This document shows, piece after piece, positions 26,743 to 36,381 of a DNA stretch of 64,000 nt. The stretch comes from DATBGO01 sp963695645. GTDB lineage: Bacteria > Actinomycetota > Actinomycetes > Streptosporangiales > Streptosporangiaceae. Position numbers and translations under genes: made by a program. The number at the start of each line of letters is the position of its first letter. Within the stretch, counting starts at the first letter, position 1. The stretch is from NCBI GenBank assembly GCA_963695645.1, contig CAVOHC010000011.1, positions 124,001 to 188,000 on the forward strand, written 5' to 3'. The notes below the pieces were generated by a model that was given only the letters and a program-made list of their open reading frames with translations, ran no database searches and was not told where the DNA came from.

Positions 26743-27282
26743 TCACTGGCCGGTACGCCCGTCGATGCACTCGCGCAGGAGATCAGCGTGGCCGGCGTGC
26801 CGCGCATACTCCTCGATCACGTGGACGAGCACGTCGCGCGGCGAGACGGAGCCACCGTCGAGCGGCACCTCGCGGCCCAGGTCGGCTTCCTTGACGGCGT
26901 CGAGCCAAACGTCGGCCTTGGCTATCTCGGCCTTCCAGGTGGCGAAGGCGTCCTCGACCACCGCGGGGCCGGGCACCGCGCCCCTGAAGTCCCAGTCCGG
27001 TTCGCCCTCGCGCTTGTAGAGGCGGGGTGCGCCGGTCCGCCCCTGCAGAACCCGCTGGAACCAGTGGTTCTCCACCTGAGCCAGGTGACGGACCAGGCCG
27101 AGCAAACTCAGGGTGCTGGGCGGTACCGAGCGCCGGGCGAGCTGGTCAGCGTCCAGTCCGTCGCACTTCATCTCTATCGTCAGGCGGTAGTTGCCGAGGT
27201 ACTCCCGGTAGGTCGCCTTCTCGCCAACGGGGTGACCGTAGCTCCTGGGGTCATCCTCTGGGACCGTCCACATGTCGCTCAC
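26743..27282 (-). CDS. DinB-family (DUF664) protein
   Basis: 179 residues. The DinB helical-bundle metal triad is visible: His in LSLLGLVRHLAQVENHW and in VLVHVIEEYARHAGHADLLRE. Members include mycothiol-dependent enzymes and uncharacterised proteins. Monocistronic. Confidence 0.88.
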   Translation of the reverse strand: MSDMWTVPEDDPRSYGHPVGEKATYREYLGNYRLTIEMKCDGLDADQLARRSVPPSTLSLLGLVRHLAQVENHWFQRVLQGRTGAPRLYKREGEPDWDFRGAVPGPAVVEDAFATWKAEIAKADVWLDAVKEADLGREVPLDGGSVSPRDVLVHVIEEYARHAGHADLLRECIDGRTGQ

Positions 27283-27474
27283 AGCACCACCTCATCGCGG
27301 ATGGCCGGCACCGGGCAAGCGATTTTGCGGCACTCGTACGTCCTAAGCGGGCCTCCAAGGAGGGCGCCGTCCGCCATGCAGGGCACGGTGATGGTCTGGC
27401 TGAAATAGCAGGTGGGCGCAGAGAATGCTGCACTGGAGAGATCGTTAGAAGCGCCTGCAGGCTGAGCCGATGCT

Positions 27475-27909
27475 TTAGCGGCTACCTGTGATGTAGTTGG
27501 TCAATGCGGTTCGCTCGGTTTCGAGCTCGTCGATACGGTTCTTCACCACGTCGCCGATGCTCACGATCCCTCGCAGGCCGTCATCGACCACGACCGGCGC
27601 GTGCCGGACCCGGTGCTCGGTCATGATGCGCATGACCTCCTCGAGCGGGGTCTCTGGCGTGACCGTGCGCACCTCGGCTGTGTAGATAGCCGTGATCGCC
27701 TCAGACATCACCGAGGCACCTCGCTCGGCCAACGCCCGGACGATGTCACGCTCACTGACGATTCCGTCGACCGAGGTGCCGTTGCCCGAGACGACGACAG
27801 CACCGATTCGGTGTTCGGCGAGCACCGTGAGAAGGTCCCGCACATCCATGTCCGGGGTGACGGTGACGACCTGCCCGCCCTTGACGCGAAGTACGTCCCT
27901 GATACGCAT
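27475..27909 (-). CDS. CBS-domain pair protein
   Basis: 144 residues with two CBS motifs: VVTVTPDMDVRDLLTVLAEH...GAVVVSG...GIVSERDIVRALA, and VRTVTPETPLEEVMRIMTEHRV...GIVSIGDVVKNRIDEL. Stand-alone CBS pairs bind adenine nucleotides and are often induced in stress or hypoxia. No partner domain is present. Confidence 0.92.
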   Translation of the reverse strand: MRIRDVLRVKGGQVVTVTPDMDVRDLLTVLAEHRIGAVVVSGNGTSVDGIVSERDIVRALAERGASVMSEAITAIYTAEVRTVTPETPLEEVMRIMTEHRVRHAPVVVDDGLRGIVSIGDVVKNRIDELETERTALTNYITGSR

Positions 27910-28034
27910 CTTGCCCTCCCAGACACCGGACTGATCGTGGGCCCACCGGCACCCCCCAGGCTATTACGCCAACCCGCGGTTGCCGAGTAGATGATCGGTG
28001 GTGGATCCCGGGGCGTCGGCCGCGGCTGCGGCCG

Positions 28035-28739
28035 TCACACGGCCACCAGTAGCATGCGGCTTGCTGTCGCTGTTCCGGCGGCCAGGCTGTCGAGGAGGAG
28101 CCCGCGCGCGGCCGGGATGTCGCGCAGTTCCCACAGCAGCAGGGAGTTCCTCCAGGCGAGGTCCCTGGCGGAGTTGATGGTCCAGCTGGCGACGAGGTTG
28201 CTGACCGCCTGCAGGTGGCGATCGACGGCCAGCTCGGGCGCGGACTCGAACGACTGGCGGACGGACTGCTCGGCTGCGTCCAGCAGCTGGTCCACCTTCT
28301 GGTAGTCGGCCAGATGCGGGCCCGCGGCCGGGGACGTCGCGAGCTGGGCGCAGGTGCTGACGACTGCCAGCGGCAGGTCGTGGTTGATGTGGGCGTTCAT
28401 GCCGGCGAGGGCGAACTGGATCGGCTCTATCCCTGCAACGGCCCGCAGCTCGATCAGCGGGCGCCAGGCCAGCGGCACCGCCGCCGGATTACCGGCGGCG
28501 GCAGCGGCGGCGAAATAGAGATTGGCGAATGCCACATCGAGCGCGGTCATGAAGGCTGGATCGGCGTAGAACCGCTGGCCCAGCTCGCTGTAGACCTCGC
28601 GGGTCACCCCGAGGTACATGCGGTTGAAACAGGCCAGGCCATCGCCGGGCGGAGTGGTCGCTGCAATGGCCTCCATCTGCGTTATCGCACCGGTGACCGA
28701 TGTGACGGCAACAGGCGGGGTTACCGGGCCGGCGGACAT
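28035..28739 (-). CDS. DUF5995-family protein
   Basis: 234 residues from ATG at 28739. Family motifs: PGDGLACFNRMYLGVTREV, ADPAFMTALDVAFANLYF and FALAGMNAHINHDLPLAV, with the His-rich NAHINHD probably binding metal. Predicted helical and soluble; function unknown. Confidence 0.85.
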   Translation of the reverse strand: MSAGPVTPPVAVTSVTGAITQMEAIAATTPPGDGLACFNRMYLGVTREVYSELGQRFYADPAFMTALDVAFANLYFAAAAAAGNPAAVPLAWRPLIELRAVAGIEPIQFALAGMNAHINHDLPLAVVSTCAQLATSPAAGPHLADYQKVDQLLDAAEQSVRQSFESAPELAVDRHLQAVSNLVASWTINSARDLAWRNSLLLWELRDIPAARGLLLDSLAAGTATASRMLLVAV

Positions 28740-28836
28740 GGCGTCACTATACGGCTGCCGCCTCCGCTTTAACGCAACCGCCTCGCGGCGTGCTGGCCAG
28801 CACAACGCCGCGCGTGCATTGGCGGTGTTCCGGTGC

Positions 28837-29520
28837 TCAGTCGGGGGCGGAGCGGCGGCCGGAGTCTCGGGCGCCCAGGAGGGTGACAGCCACGATCCCG
28901 GCGGCGAGCACCAGCGCGGCGCAGATGGCCGCGCCGCGGTCGTGCGGCGGCCGGGCCGGCCAGATCCACGGCGTGGCCCAGTGCGCGGCCAGCACCGACT
29001 CGGTGGCCAGCCAGTAGGCCATCGGCCCGGTCCACCCGAACGCACCGCCGAGCGCGACGGCGGACAGCAGGCCGGTGCCGGTCATCCCGGCGAGGTTGCG
29101 GAGCATGGCAAGGGTGCCGCCGGGCAGCACCCCGCCCGCGGCCCCGGCCGCCAGCGCGCCGAACGCGGCCGCGGTGAGCGCGACGGCGGCGGCCAGCCGC
29201 AGCCAGGGCAGCCAGCGGCCGGTGGCACGTTCCGGGTCGCCGAACGGGCCGTGGGTGGTGACCGCGATAACTGCGGCGGCCCCGGCCTCGATCGTCAGCG
29301 GGATCAGGTCCTGCGCGGCGGGTCCGCCGGCGATGTTCCACTGCCAGTGCAGCGCCGCCCAGAGCAGGGCACCGAGACCCGCCAGCAGCCCGAGGGCGGC
29401 CGGGGCGCGGCGGCTGAGCAGGTACAGCCACGCCAGCCGCAGCGAGGCGACGGCGGGCCGGTCTGCCAGCGGGGCGGGGACGGCTCCTGGCGGCGAGCTC
29501 TGGACCCCGGCGGCGGTCAT
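28837..29520 (-). CDS. Membrane protein, last gene of the sigma-factor/ABC operon
   Basis: 227 residues from ATG at 29520, overlapping the preceding stop as ATGA. Six hydrophobic segments are visible (for example LLAGLGALLWAALHW, LTAAAFGALAAGAAGG, GAAICAALVLAAGIVAVTLL). Not recognisable as a standard ABC-2 permease but probably part of the same transport assembly, given coupling to the upstream genes. Confidence 0.7.
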   Translation of the reverse strand: MTAAGVQSSPPGAVPAPLADRPAVASLRLAWLYLLSRRAPAALGLLAGLGALLWAALHWQWNIAGGPAAQDLIPLTIEAGAAAVIAVTTHGPFGDPERATGRWLPWLRLAAAVALTAAAFGALAAGAAGGVLPGGTLAMLRNLAGMTGTGLLSAVALGGAFGWTGPMAYWLATESVLAAHWATPWIWPARPPHDRGAAICAALVLAAGIVAVTLLGARDSGRRSAPD

Positions 29521-31088
29521 GGCAGCTGTCCCAGGGTGAGCTGGCCGGACCGCAGCGCGGCCAGGTGGGCGGCGAGCCAGGCGTGCCGGACGGCGGACGG
29601 CAGCGCGGCGAGCCGCCGCGCCGCGGCATAGACCGGCCCGCCCGGCGACCCCGGCCCACTTGACGGCCCTGATACCGGGACTAGCCCCTGCAGGTCTTCC
29701 TGCGCCCACTGCGGCAGCCCGAAGATGGCCAGCGCCTGGGGCTGCGCAGCGAACGGTATGCCGGCGTGCTGCAGCAGGGCCGCCTGCACCGCCTGCTGCG
29801 CCGCGGTGCCGGCGCCGTTGCCCGCGCCCAGGAACGCGTGCACCGACAGCAGCGGCAGCTCCTGATCGAACTGCGCCGCGGACCCGGGGGTCGCGCTCGG
29901 CAGCGTGTTGAACCCGTCGAGCGGCAGGCGGAGCACCGGCGGGCGGCCGCTGATCGTCACCGCCACGCCAGCCGCGTCCTCGAACATGCCGTGCGCGTAC
30001 CGGCCGGCCACCTGGGCGACGCGAGCCGGCGCGCCGGGCAGGCCGGCCACCTCCGCGAGCACCGGCCGCAGGTCGGCTGCCACCTCCGCCAGGTAGCGGC
30101 GGTAGGCCGGATTCAGGCACACCGGTACCCCGGCGGCCTGGGCGCAGACCGGGGTGTAGCCGATCGGCCGGTCATTGGCCGCGTCGTGCAGCACGGGGAT
30201 GACCACGCCAAGGGGCGTGAGCCGGGCGGTCCGGGCCAGCCCGGAAGCAGTTCCGGCCGCCGCCACCCCGGCCAGCGTCACCACCGCGGCCACCCGGCGC
30301 AGCCACGCGCCGCCGGCCCGGGCGGGCAGCCCCAGCGCGCCGAGCGCTGCCACGGCGATCCCGGCCAGGAACATCATCCGTGCGATCGGCAGGTCCGGCA
30401 GGTAGGGATAGAAGACTCCGGAGACCGGCTGGTAGTTGCCGTTGGCGTTGGTCGGCAGGATCAGCGGCCACCCGCTGGTGTCGCCGAACCCGTTCTGCGA
30501 CGACACGATCACCGCCAGGAAGGCGCCGAACGCGGCCGCCGGCGCGGCGAACCGGCTGGGAAAGAAGGCGCCGACCGCGAACCCCGCGGCGCTGAACGCG
30601 GTCACGGCCGCGGCGCCGACCGCCACCCACCACCACGGCGGCGAGCCCTGCAGGCCCTGGTGGGCGTAGACGGCGAACATGATGCCCACGAAGACCAGGT
30701 AGGCGCCCACCGCCCAGATCGCGGCCGCGGCCCAGGCGGCAAGCTGAGCCGCCCAGCGCGACCGGACAGCGCCGGCCATCAGGTCGGCGGTGCCGCGCCT
30801 GCCGTCCCGCGACCCCGTCCAGGCGGCCACGCCGGCCACGAACGGCGCGAAATCCATGAAGGTGCGTCCCTGCCCCATGTTCCAGAACGTGCGCAGCACC
30901 CAGTACGGCGGCGTGCCCGTGCCGAACCGGTAGGAGTCGAACCAGAACAGCGCGGCGATCACCGGCAAGATCCACGGCATCGCGCTGCGGCGCAGTTCAA
31001 TCCGCAGCAGCCGGGCCGCCGTCAGCGTAACCGCGCCCCCCGCGCCAGGCGGCCGGTGCCGGGCCGGGGCGTCGGTCGCGGCGGTCAT
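29517..31088 (-). CDS. ABC-2-like membrane protein with large extracytoplasmic domain
   Basis: 523 residues. About six N-terminal helices (ILPVIAALFWFDSYRFGTG, AAIWAVGAYLVFVGIMFAVYA, AVTAFSAAGFAVGAFFPSRF, ARMMFLAGIAVAALGALGLP, VVTLAGVAAAGTASGLA) are followed by a soluble domain of about 250 residues that contains a Cys pair (TPVCAQAAGVPVCLNP), likely outside the membrane. ATGA overlaps at both ends couple it to the ATPase and the next membrane protein. Likely the permease of this transporter. Confidence 0.72.
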   Translation of the reverse strand: MTAATDAPARHRPPGAGGAVTLTAARLLRIELRRSAMPWILPVIAALFWFDSYRFGTGTPPYWVLRTFWNMGQGRTFMDFAPFVAGVAAWTGSRDGRRGTADLMAGAVRSRWAAQLAAWAAAAIWAVGAYLVFVGIMFAVYAHQGLQGSPPWWWVAVGAAAVTAFSAAGFAVGAFFPSRFAAPAAAFGAFLAVIVSSQNGFGDTSGWPLILPTNANGNYQPVSGVFYPYLPDLPIARMMFLAGIAVAALGALGLPARAGGAWLRRVAAVVTLAGVAAAGTASGLARTARLTPLGVVIPVLHDAANDRPIGYTPVCAQAAGVPVCLNPAYRRYLAEVAADLRPVLAEVAGLPGAPARVAQVAGRYAHGMFEDAAGVAVTISGRPPVLRLPLDGFNTLPSATPGSAAQFDQELPLLSVHAFLGAGNGAGTAAQQAVQAALLQHAGIPFAAQPQALAIFGLPQWAQEDLQGLVPVSGPSSGPGSPGGPVYAAARRLAALPSAVRHAWLAAHLAALRSGQLTLGQLP

Positions 31089-31849
31089 GACCGCACCGCC
31101 GCGGCCGATCGTGCCGCCGCGAGCACCGCGCTGTAGCCGCGCTCCAGCGGGGCATCGCCCGCCGCGCCGGTCCCCTCGCCCCGGGCGGTCAGCTCATCCG
31201 GGGTGCCGCGGAAGACGATCTTCCCGGCGTCCATCAGCGCAACCTCCCCGCATGCGGCGCCGACATCCTCGACCAGGTGCGTGGAGACGATCACGGTCGA
31301 CCGCTCGCCGAGGCCGCGCAGCAGGGCGCGGAACGCCACCCGCTGCTCGGGATCCAGCCCGGCGGTCGGCTCGTCCAGCAGCAGCAGCTCCGGCTGGTTC
31401 ACGATCGCCTGCGCGATCCCGGCCCGGCGCAGCATCCCGCCGGACAGGGTGCGCAGCCGCGCCCGGGCCTTGTCGCCCAGGCCCACCTGCTCGACGGCGG
31501 CCGCCACGGCCCGCGGTACCTGCTGCGGCGGCATGTCCTTCAGCAGCGCGAAGTACTCGACGAACTCCGCGACGGTGAATCCCGGGTAGTAGCCGAGGTT
31601 CTGCGGCAGGTACCCGACCCGGCGCCGGATCTCCTTACGCGGGCCGTAGGAGCCGGCGTCGCGGCCGAGCAGCCGCAGCCTGCCCGAGCTGGGCGGGATC
31701 ACGGTGGCCATCATCCGCAGCAGCGTGGTCTTGCCCGCCCCGTTCGGGCCGAGCAGCCCGAACACGCCGGCCCCGGCCTGCAGGCTCACCCCCTCCACCG
31801 CCCGGGTCCGGCCGAACCGCCGGGTCAGATCGCTGATCTCGACGTTCAT
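31085..31849 (-). CDS. ABC transporter ATP-binding protein
   Basis: 254 residues from ATG at 31849 with GAGGA upstream. Walker A GPNGAGKTT, Q-loop YLPQNLGYYPG, signature LSGGM, Walker B LLLLDEPTAGLD and H-loop STHLVED are all present. The start overlaps the upstream stop as ATGA. It belongs to the bacitracin/ABC-2 exporter type of ATPase and should drive the adjacent membrane proteins. Confidence 0.9.
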   Translation of the reverse strand: MNVEISDLTRRFGRTRAVEGVSLQAGAGVFGLLGPNGAGKTTLLRMMATVIPPSSGRLRLLGRDAGSYGPRKEIRRRVGYLPQNLGYYPGFTVAEFVEYFALLKDMPPQQVPRAVAAAVEQVGLGDKARARLRTLSGGMLRRAGIAQAIVNQPELLLLDEPTAGLDPEQRVAFRALLRGLGERSTVIVSTHLVEDVGAACGEVALMDAGKIVFRGTPDELTARGEGTGAAGDAPLERGYSAVLAAARSAAAVRS

Positions 31850-32594
31850 GACGTTCCTCTCGGGATACGGGTGGCCGCCCAGGCGATCGCCGCGCAGACG
31901 GCCGCGGACGCCAGGTACGGAAGGACAAGCGCAGTGTCGGTGATCACGGCGGTGAGCCGCCCGCTGGCGGACTGCCCGGCCAGCACGACGATCGCCCAGC
32001 CGGCCAGGCCCACGGTCACGCCGACGTTCGCCGACCGCGCGAGCGTCGCAGCGGCCAGCGCGAGCGCGCAGACCGCGGTCATCGGGACCAGCCAGCCGAA
32101 GGTCACCGCCGCCGCGGCCCCCGACGCGGCCGAGGCGGCGAGCCCCATCGCCGCGTTCACCGCGAACACGGCCAGGGCCCGCACCAGCAGCACCATCTGG
32201 TCGCTGACCGCCATGCTCCGCGACAGCTCCCAGGCCGGGTCGATGCCCGGCCCGTACGCATACGCGATGCCAGCCGCCGCGACCGCCGGAGCCAGCAGCG
32301 ACACGTACGGCGTCCCGGTCCCCAGCGTGGCGAACACCCCGGCCATCAGCACCACGGCGGTCGCGATCAGCCACCCGGCAAGCAGCGACGGCGTGGTCAC
32401 CAGCGCCCGCGCCAGCCCCGGCGAGCGCAGCAGCCGCCCGGCGGCCCGCTCAGCCAGGCCGGGACGGCGGCGCCACACCTGCGCCGCCACGCCGAGCCAG
32501 ACCCCGCCGAGATCGACGTCGCCGGGCCCGGGTGGCCGTGGCCGTGGCCCGCCAGGCTCTCATGGTCACCGGCCATCTCATGCCCGCCGGTCAT
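31846..32594 (-). pseudogene. Membrane protein of the sigma/ABC operon with apparent single-base frameshift
   Basis: The frame starting with ATG at 32594 (overlapping the sigma-factor stop) begins with a His-rich segment (GGHEMAGDHESLAGHGHGHPG) and would lose the protein after about 24 residues. A second frame continues GDVDLGGVWLGVAAQVWRRR and six membrane segments to a stop at 31846. The two frames join if one base is missing near 32520-32530, in a CCCGGGCCCGG run. Without a shift, only a 214-residue product from GTG at 32490 is possible. Either a sequencing error or a real lesion; it may be an ABC-2 membrane subunit. Confidence 0.6.
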
Positions 32595-33151
32595 CGCCCG
32601 CCTCCATCTCGCGCCGGCTCTCGGCGCCGCAGTACCGCACGCAGCTGCTTCCTGGCCCGGTGCGCGCGGCTCTTCACCGTGCCCTCGGGAACGCCCATCA
32701 GCTCCGCCACCTCGGCGACCGGCCGGTCCTCCACGTACATCAGCCGCCAGGCCTCCCGGTTCGGGCTGCCCGCCGGCCCGAGCGCGCTGACCGCCTCGGC
32801 CAGTTCGGCCCGCAGCACGGCCGCCTCCGCCGGGTCTGCCGCCTGCTGCCCGCCCGCGTCGATGGCCGGCAGCAGCAGCTCCGCTGGCCCGCGGCGGCGC
32901 AAGAACAACGCGGCCTGCCTGCGAGCGATCCCCCACAGCCAGCCGCCCGCCGAGCCCGAGCCGCCGGGCCGGTAGCCGCCCGCGCCTCGCCACACCGCCA
33001 GGAACGTCTCCTGCAGCACGTCCTCGACCTCGGCCGCCGGCAGGGCGGCGCGCAGGCGGGCAGCCAGCCACGGCGCATGCCGCGAGAACAGCTCCCGCAA
33101 CCCAGCGTCGTCACCGCCCGCCACCGCGGCGATCAGCTCATCGTCGTCCAT
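32591..33151 (-). CDS. ECF-type RNA polymerase sigma factor
   Basis: 186 residues from ATG at 33151. Region 2 is LFSRHAPWLAARLRAAL...EDVLQETFLAVWRGAGGY; region 4 is EAWRLMYVEDRPVAEVAELMGVPEGTVKSRAHRARKQLR. It heads a five-gene set joined throughout by ATGA overlaps, so it probably controls the operon itself. No recognisable anti-sigma gene is present unless the following His-rich membrane protein plays that part. Confidence 0.88.
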   Translation of the reverse strand: MDDDELIAAVAGGDDAGLRELFSRHAPWLAARLRAALPAAEVEDVLQETFLAVWRGAGGYRPGGSGSAGGWLWGIARRQAALFLRRRGPAELLLPAIDAGGQQAADPAEAAVLRAELAEAVSALGPAGSPNREAWRLMYVEDRPVAEVAELMGVPEGTVKSRAHRARKQLRAVLRRREPARDGGGR

Positions 33152-33322
33152 CGCTTCTCTATTGCGTTCTGGCGGCAACCGGTTCGCCCGAGCGGCAAGA
33201 TTCCTTCGCCCTGCCCCTACAGGCTCGTCGTGCACATCGAGCCCCGCAACCCCTGCGCCAGTCCAGAGCGCGCCGCGCGCAGGCGGCACCAGGCCGCCTC
33301 TCCCGAGGCGGGTGGCCCCCCT

Positions 33323-33724
33323 AATGTCCAGGTCAGGGCGGGTGGCGAAGCGGAGAATGAGATCCTCGAAGGTGAAGAATCGGCGGGCGATGCGGCGGGC
33401 GTCCTTCGCGGTCGCGGTGCGCCGGTACAGGTTCGCGGCCAGCCCGCTGGCAGCGAGTTCCCGGTAGCGGGCGATCAGGCCGTCCAGCGTGGCGGTCTCA
33501 AGGGCGGACTGGCCGGCGTGGCGGGCGGCGGCCGCGGCGTCACGCGCCTCGATGAGCAGGCAAGCCATCTGCGACGCCCAGGCCTGCTTGTCCGGCTCGA
33601 AGTCGTACAGGCCCTTCAGATCCCGGAGCAAGTGGGCCCCGCACCAGGCGTGCAGCGCATCGGTGAGGTGCCCGTACCCGGCGTAGCCGTCGCGCACGAT
33701 GATGCCGGCGTAGCCGGGCAGCAC
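33323..33724 (-). mobile_element. IS66-family transposase fragment
   Basis: The reading frame upstream of the sigma-factor start encodes VLPGYAGIIVRDGYAGYGHL, LHAWCGAHLLRDLKGLYDFE, then AKDARRIARRFFTFEDLILRF and ATRPDLDI: the middle of an IS66 transposase. N-terminal and C-terminal parts, including the last catalytic region, are gone. No terminal inverted repeats found. Confidence 0.78.
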
Positions 33725-33893
33725 GCCGCCGGCAAAGCCGACAGCTCCTCCACCGAGGGAACACCAGGCCACGGGCACATCGGGCACAGCAGGCAATAAT
33801 CACCATCCCGGCCCGCCGGTCAACCACCCGCCACGGCGTGTCGCAACCAGTGCCGTGCCAGGCACGTCCCGCCCCGTTCGCTAAATTGCCCCC

Positions 33894-34286
33894 ATGCGGG
33901 CCGGACACTTTGACAGCTTGATCCTGTACGTCGCGGACCTGGCGGAGGCGAGGGCGTTTTACGTCGATGCGCTCGGGCTGCCGGTGCTGTTCGAGGATGA
34001 GATCATCGTCGTGGCCGGGGACCAATCGGGCCGGGTCGTCCTGCACCGCAATGACCGTGGCCACGACGGGCGGGGCATCTTCCCTGCTGGCTCTGGCGTG
34101 GGCGGCGCTGCGGTGCGCTTCACGGTGGACGACCCTGACGCTTGCGAGCAAGACGCCCGCGCTCACGGGCTTACCGTCCTTTGGCCAGCGCAGGAGGCAG
34201 CCTGGGGCCGGTTCCTCGTCTTGGCCGATCCTGACGGACGCTCTGTTGTGCTCGCGAAGATGAGGCCCCCGGCACCGGCCAGCTAG
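33894..34286 (+). CDS. VOC-fold (glyoxalase-like) protein
   Basis: 130 residues, a single complete VOC module: HFDSLILYVADLAEARAFYV, LPVLFEDEIIVVAGDQSGRV, AAVRFTVDDPDACEQDARAH and FLVLADPDGRSVVLAK, with metal-ligand positions partly kept. Substrate unknown; possible resistance or dioxygenase-like role. Confidence 0.82.
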   Translation: MRAGHFDSLILYVADLAEARAFYVDALGLPVLFEDEIIVVAGDQSGRVVLHRNDRGHDGRGIFPAGSGVGGAAVRFTVDDPDACEQDARAHGLTVLWPAQEAAWGRFLVLADPDGRSVVLAKMRPPAPAS

Positions 34287-34513
34287 CCTCCGGCATTCAG
34301 CATTGGCCCACTGACTGGAGCGGAATGGTTGCTTCGCGGCTTTGAGCTGCGCTTTTGTGTCGGTCGGCTGGCTGGTATCGCGTTTGGGCGTGCACCCGAT
34401 GGGTGCGCGGCGGCCGTGATTGCCGACTGGCTCGTTAGGACCTGCCGGGGACCAGGCACGCACTCAGCGGGCCATCCCCGGATCTGAGTCCAGCCAGGAT
34501 GCCCTGTGTTTAG

Positions 34514-35302
34514 TCAGCCGTGGAAGAACTCGATCAGCACCGGGGCAAGCGCCGCGGGTTGCGGAACGTGGTCCTGCCGGTTCAGTGTGCGGAGTTCTGC
34601 TTCGCGGACCACCTGGCTGATGGTCTGGGCCGTGTTGTGCATGAACGGAGGGCTTGCCCCGCCGCACAGAACAAGCACGGGAACCTGCAGCTGGGCCAGC
34701 CTGTCTTTCGGTACCGCGCAGTCCCGGCCGATGATCCCGGCGTGGTCGTAGGCGAGCGTCGGCGCGAGGGCTTCCAGGTCTGGCCACAAGGACGCCTGGC
34801 GCATGCCGTCCACCTGCTCTTCGGGCGTCCCGCTAATCCGCATGGACAGTGCTACGGCATCACCGCGCCGCCCGGCCGCCAGCGCTTCTTCGAGCTGGTC
34901 GAGATACTGCCGCCATGCCTGCTGGGCAGATGGGTCGTCGTTGTAGGGAGCCTCGTACAGCGCGATCCTCGGCGCCTTGCCGAGCTTTCTCGCGGCCTCC
35001 AGGGCCAGGCATCCGCCCGACGAGTGGCCGTAGAGGAAAGCGGTCCCGCCGGCCTCGCCGATCATCGCTTCGATGTCCTCGATCTCCCGGTCCACCGCGT
35101 AGGGATGCGTGTCCCCGCTGTCACCGCGGCCGCGGCGGTCGTAGCTGTAGACCGTGAAGTACGGCGCAAGCAGGCCGATGAGCTCTGGCTTCGATCCGCT
35201 GGACCTGGTGCTCATGGCCCCGTAGACGATGATCAGCGCGGGCCCGGTGCCTATCTGGTCGTAGGCGATGCTCGTTCCATCTTTGGACACGACGCTCTTC
35301 AC
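34514..35302 (-). CDS. Alpha/beta hydrolase
   Basis: 262 residues from GTG at 35302 with GGTGAGG upstream; the frame is open to 35383. Nucleophile elbow GHSSGG, oxyanion region VYGAMSTR, SYDRRGRGDSG, and a late DHVPQ for the catalytic His are present. Small-molecule esterase or lactonase type; substrate unknown. Confidence 0.85.
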   Translation of the reverse strand: MKSVVSKDGTSIAYDQIGTGPALIIVYGAMSTRSSGSKPELIGLLAPYFTVYSYDRRGRGDSGDTHPYAVDREIEDIEAMIGEAGGTAFLYGHSSGGCLALEAARKLGKAPRIALYEAPYNDDPSAQQAWRQYLDQLEEALAAGRRGDAVALSMRISGTPEEQVDGMRQASLWPDLEALAPTLAYDHAGIIGRDCAVPKDRLAQLQVPVLVLCGGASPPFMHNTAQTISQVVREAELRTLNRQDHVPQPAALAPVLIEFFHG

Positions 35303-35505
35303 TGGCACCTCACCTTCCATCCTCCGGCATGTCCGCCTGCGCAGACCAGACGGCAAGAGAGCCGCAGACTCATCGGCAGACATAATCCCAGCACCGGTAC
35401 AACACTGGCCGTCAGCATGACGGGTCCAGATAGCGAAGAGCGCCCCGGTTCTGGGAGATTACGCGGTAACCACACCATTCGAATCCCCGGGCAGGAGCGC
35501 TCCTC

Positions 35506-35697
35506 GTGATGCAGGATACGGGCTGGGACCACGCGCTGAAAGTGACTGGGAACGGCGAGGGCCTGGTCGGCCACGCCGGGGCGGTCCTGCTGCGCAAGCT
35601 GGCCGACCAGGCCGGGCTGACCGCGGCGCTGGGGCCGGCACCAGCGAACCCAGCCCGCTCAGCGAACAGCCATAAAACGCCGACGCTTGCTGAATAG
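35506..35697 (+). mobile_element. IS1380-family transposase N-terminal remnant
   Basis: Residues ALKVTGNGEGLVGHAGAVLL followed by RKLADQAGLTAAL are the opening of IS1380-type transposases. The frame then turns into unrelated sequence and stops after 63 codons. A decayed insertion. Confidence 0.6.
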
Positions 35698-35705
35698 CTA
35701 CATCG

Positions 35706-36185
35706 CTACTGCTGCTCCGACCAGTGCCCCGGCGGCGCGTTCTCGGGTTCCTCGGTGTCGTACCGCAGGCGCAAGCGGCGCAGCTCTTCCTGAGAGAGTT
35801 TGCCCGCGGCGACGACCGCCAGTATCTCCTCAAAGTACCGGTCCAGCCCCGCCGGGGAGGCGATACCCAGCCACCGGGCCGGACCCGTACCGGGATTGCG
35901 GAAGTCGTGCATCACGCCCGGGGGAACGTTGACGAACGATCCCGGTCCTACCCGCCGGACCACGCCGTCGACGAAGAAGTCAAACTCGCCGTCGAGCACG
36001 TAGAACAGTTCCTCATGGGTGTGGTGCACGTGCGGCCGGGGCCCGGCGAAGCCCGGGTCGGCGGTTAACTCGATCACCACGAAGTCGCCTGGTTTCCTGT
36101 CGTTGACCGCCTTAAACACAGCGGTGACGCCCGGAAGCACGATCACCTTGCCTGCTCCCGGACCGAGAATCTGACCCTCACTCAT
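35706..36185 (-). CDS. Cupin-domain protein
   Basis: 159 residues. Cupin motif 1 is PHVHHTHEELFYVLDGEFDF and motif 2 is PGSFVNVPPGVMHDFRNPG, giving a complete metal site of three His and one Glu. C-terminal helix tail. Enzymatic or binding role unknown. Confidence 0.88.
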   Translation of the reverse strand: MSEGQILGPGAGKVIVLPGVTAVFKAVNDRKPGDFVVIELTADPGFAGPRPHVHHTHEELFYVLDGEFDFFVDGVVRRVGPGSFVNVPPGVMHDFRNPGTGPARWLGIASPAGLDRYFEEILAVVAAGKLSQEELRRLRLRYDTEEPENAPPGHWSEQQ

Positions 36186-36381
36186 ACGCCAACCCCTCGG
36201 GTCTCGTTCCGCTGGGCGGTTCCGCCATGCCGCTCGCGCGCAGCGCGCCTTCGCCAGCCGTCCCTTTCCCGCCAGCGCGAAGCTCTCAGCCTATAAGATC
36301 CGTACTATTCAGCGTCGTTCTCAATGAAGTCGACGAGCGCGCCCAGACAGCAGCGACCTAGTAGATCGCTTCGTCCTCCTG

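Noticed and set aside
29766..33799. Very long plus-strand frames across the sigma/ABC operon
   Set aside because: Arg/Gly/Pro-rich shadows with no domains, fully opposite coupled real genes.
35470..35500. TTCGAATCC resembling a tRNA T-loop
   Set aside because: Flanking bases do not form a T-stem or an acceptor stem; not a tRNA.
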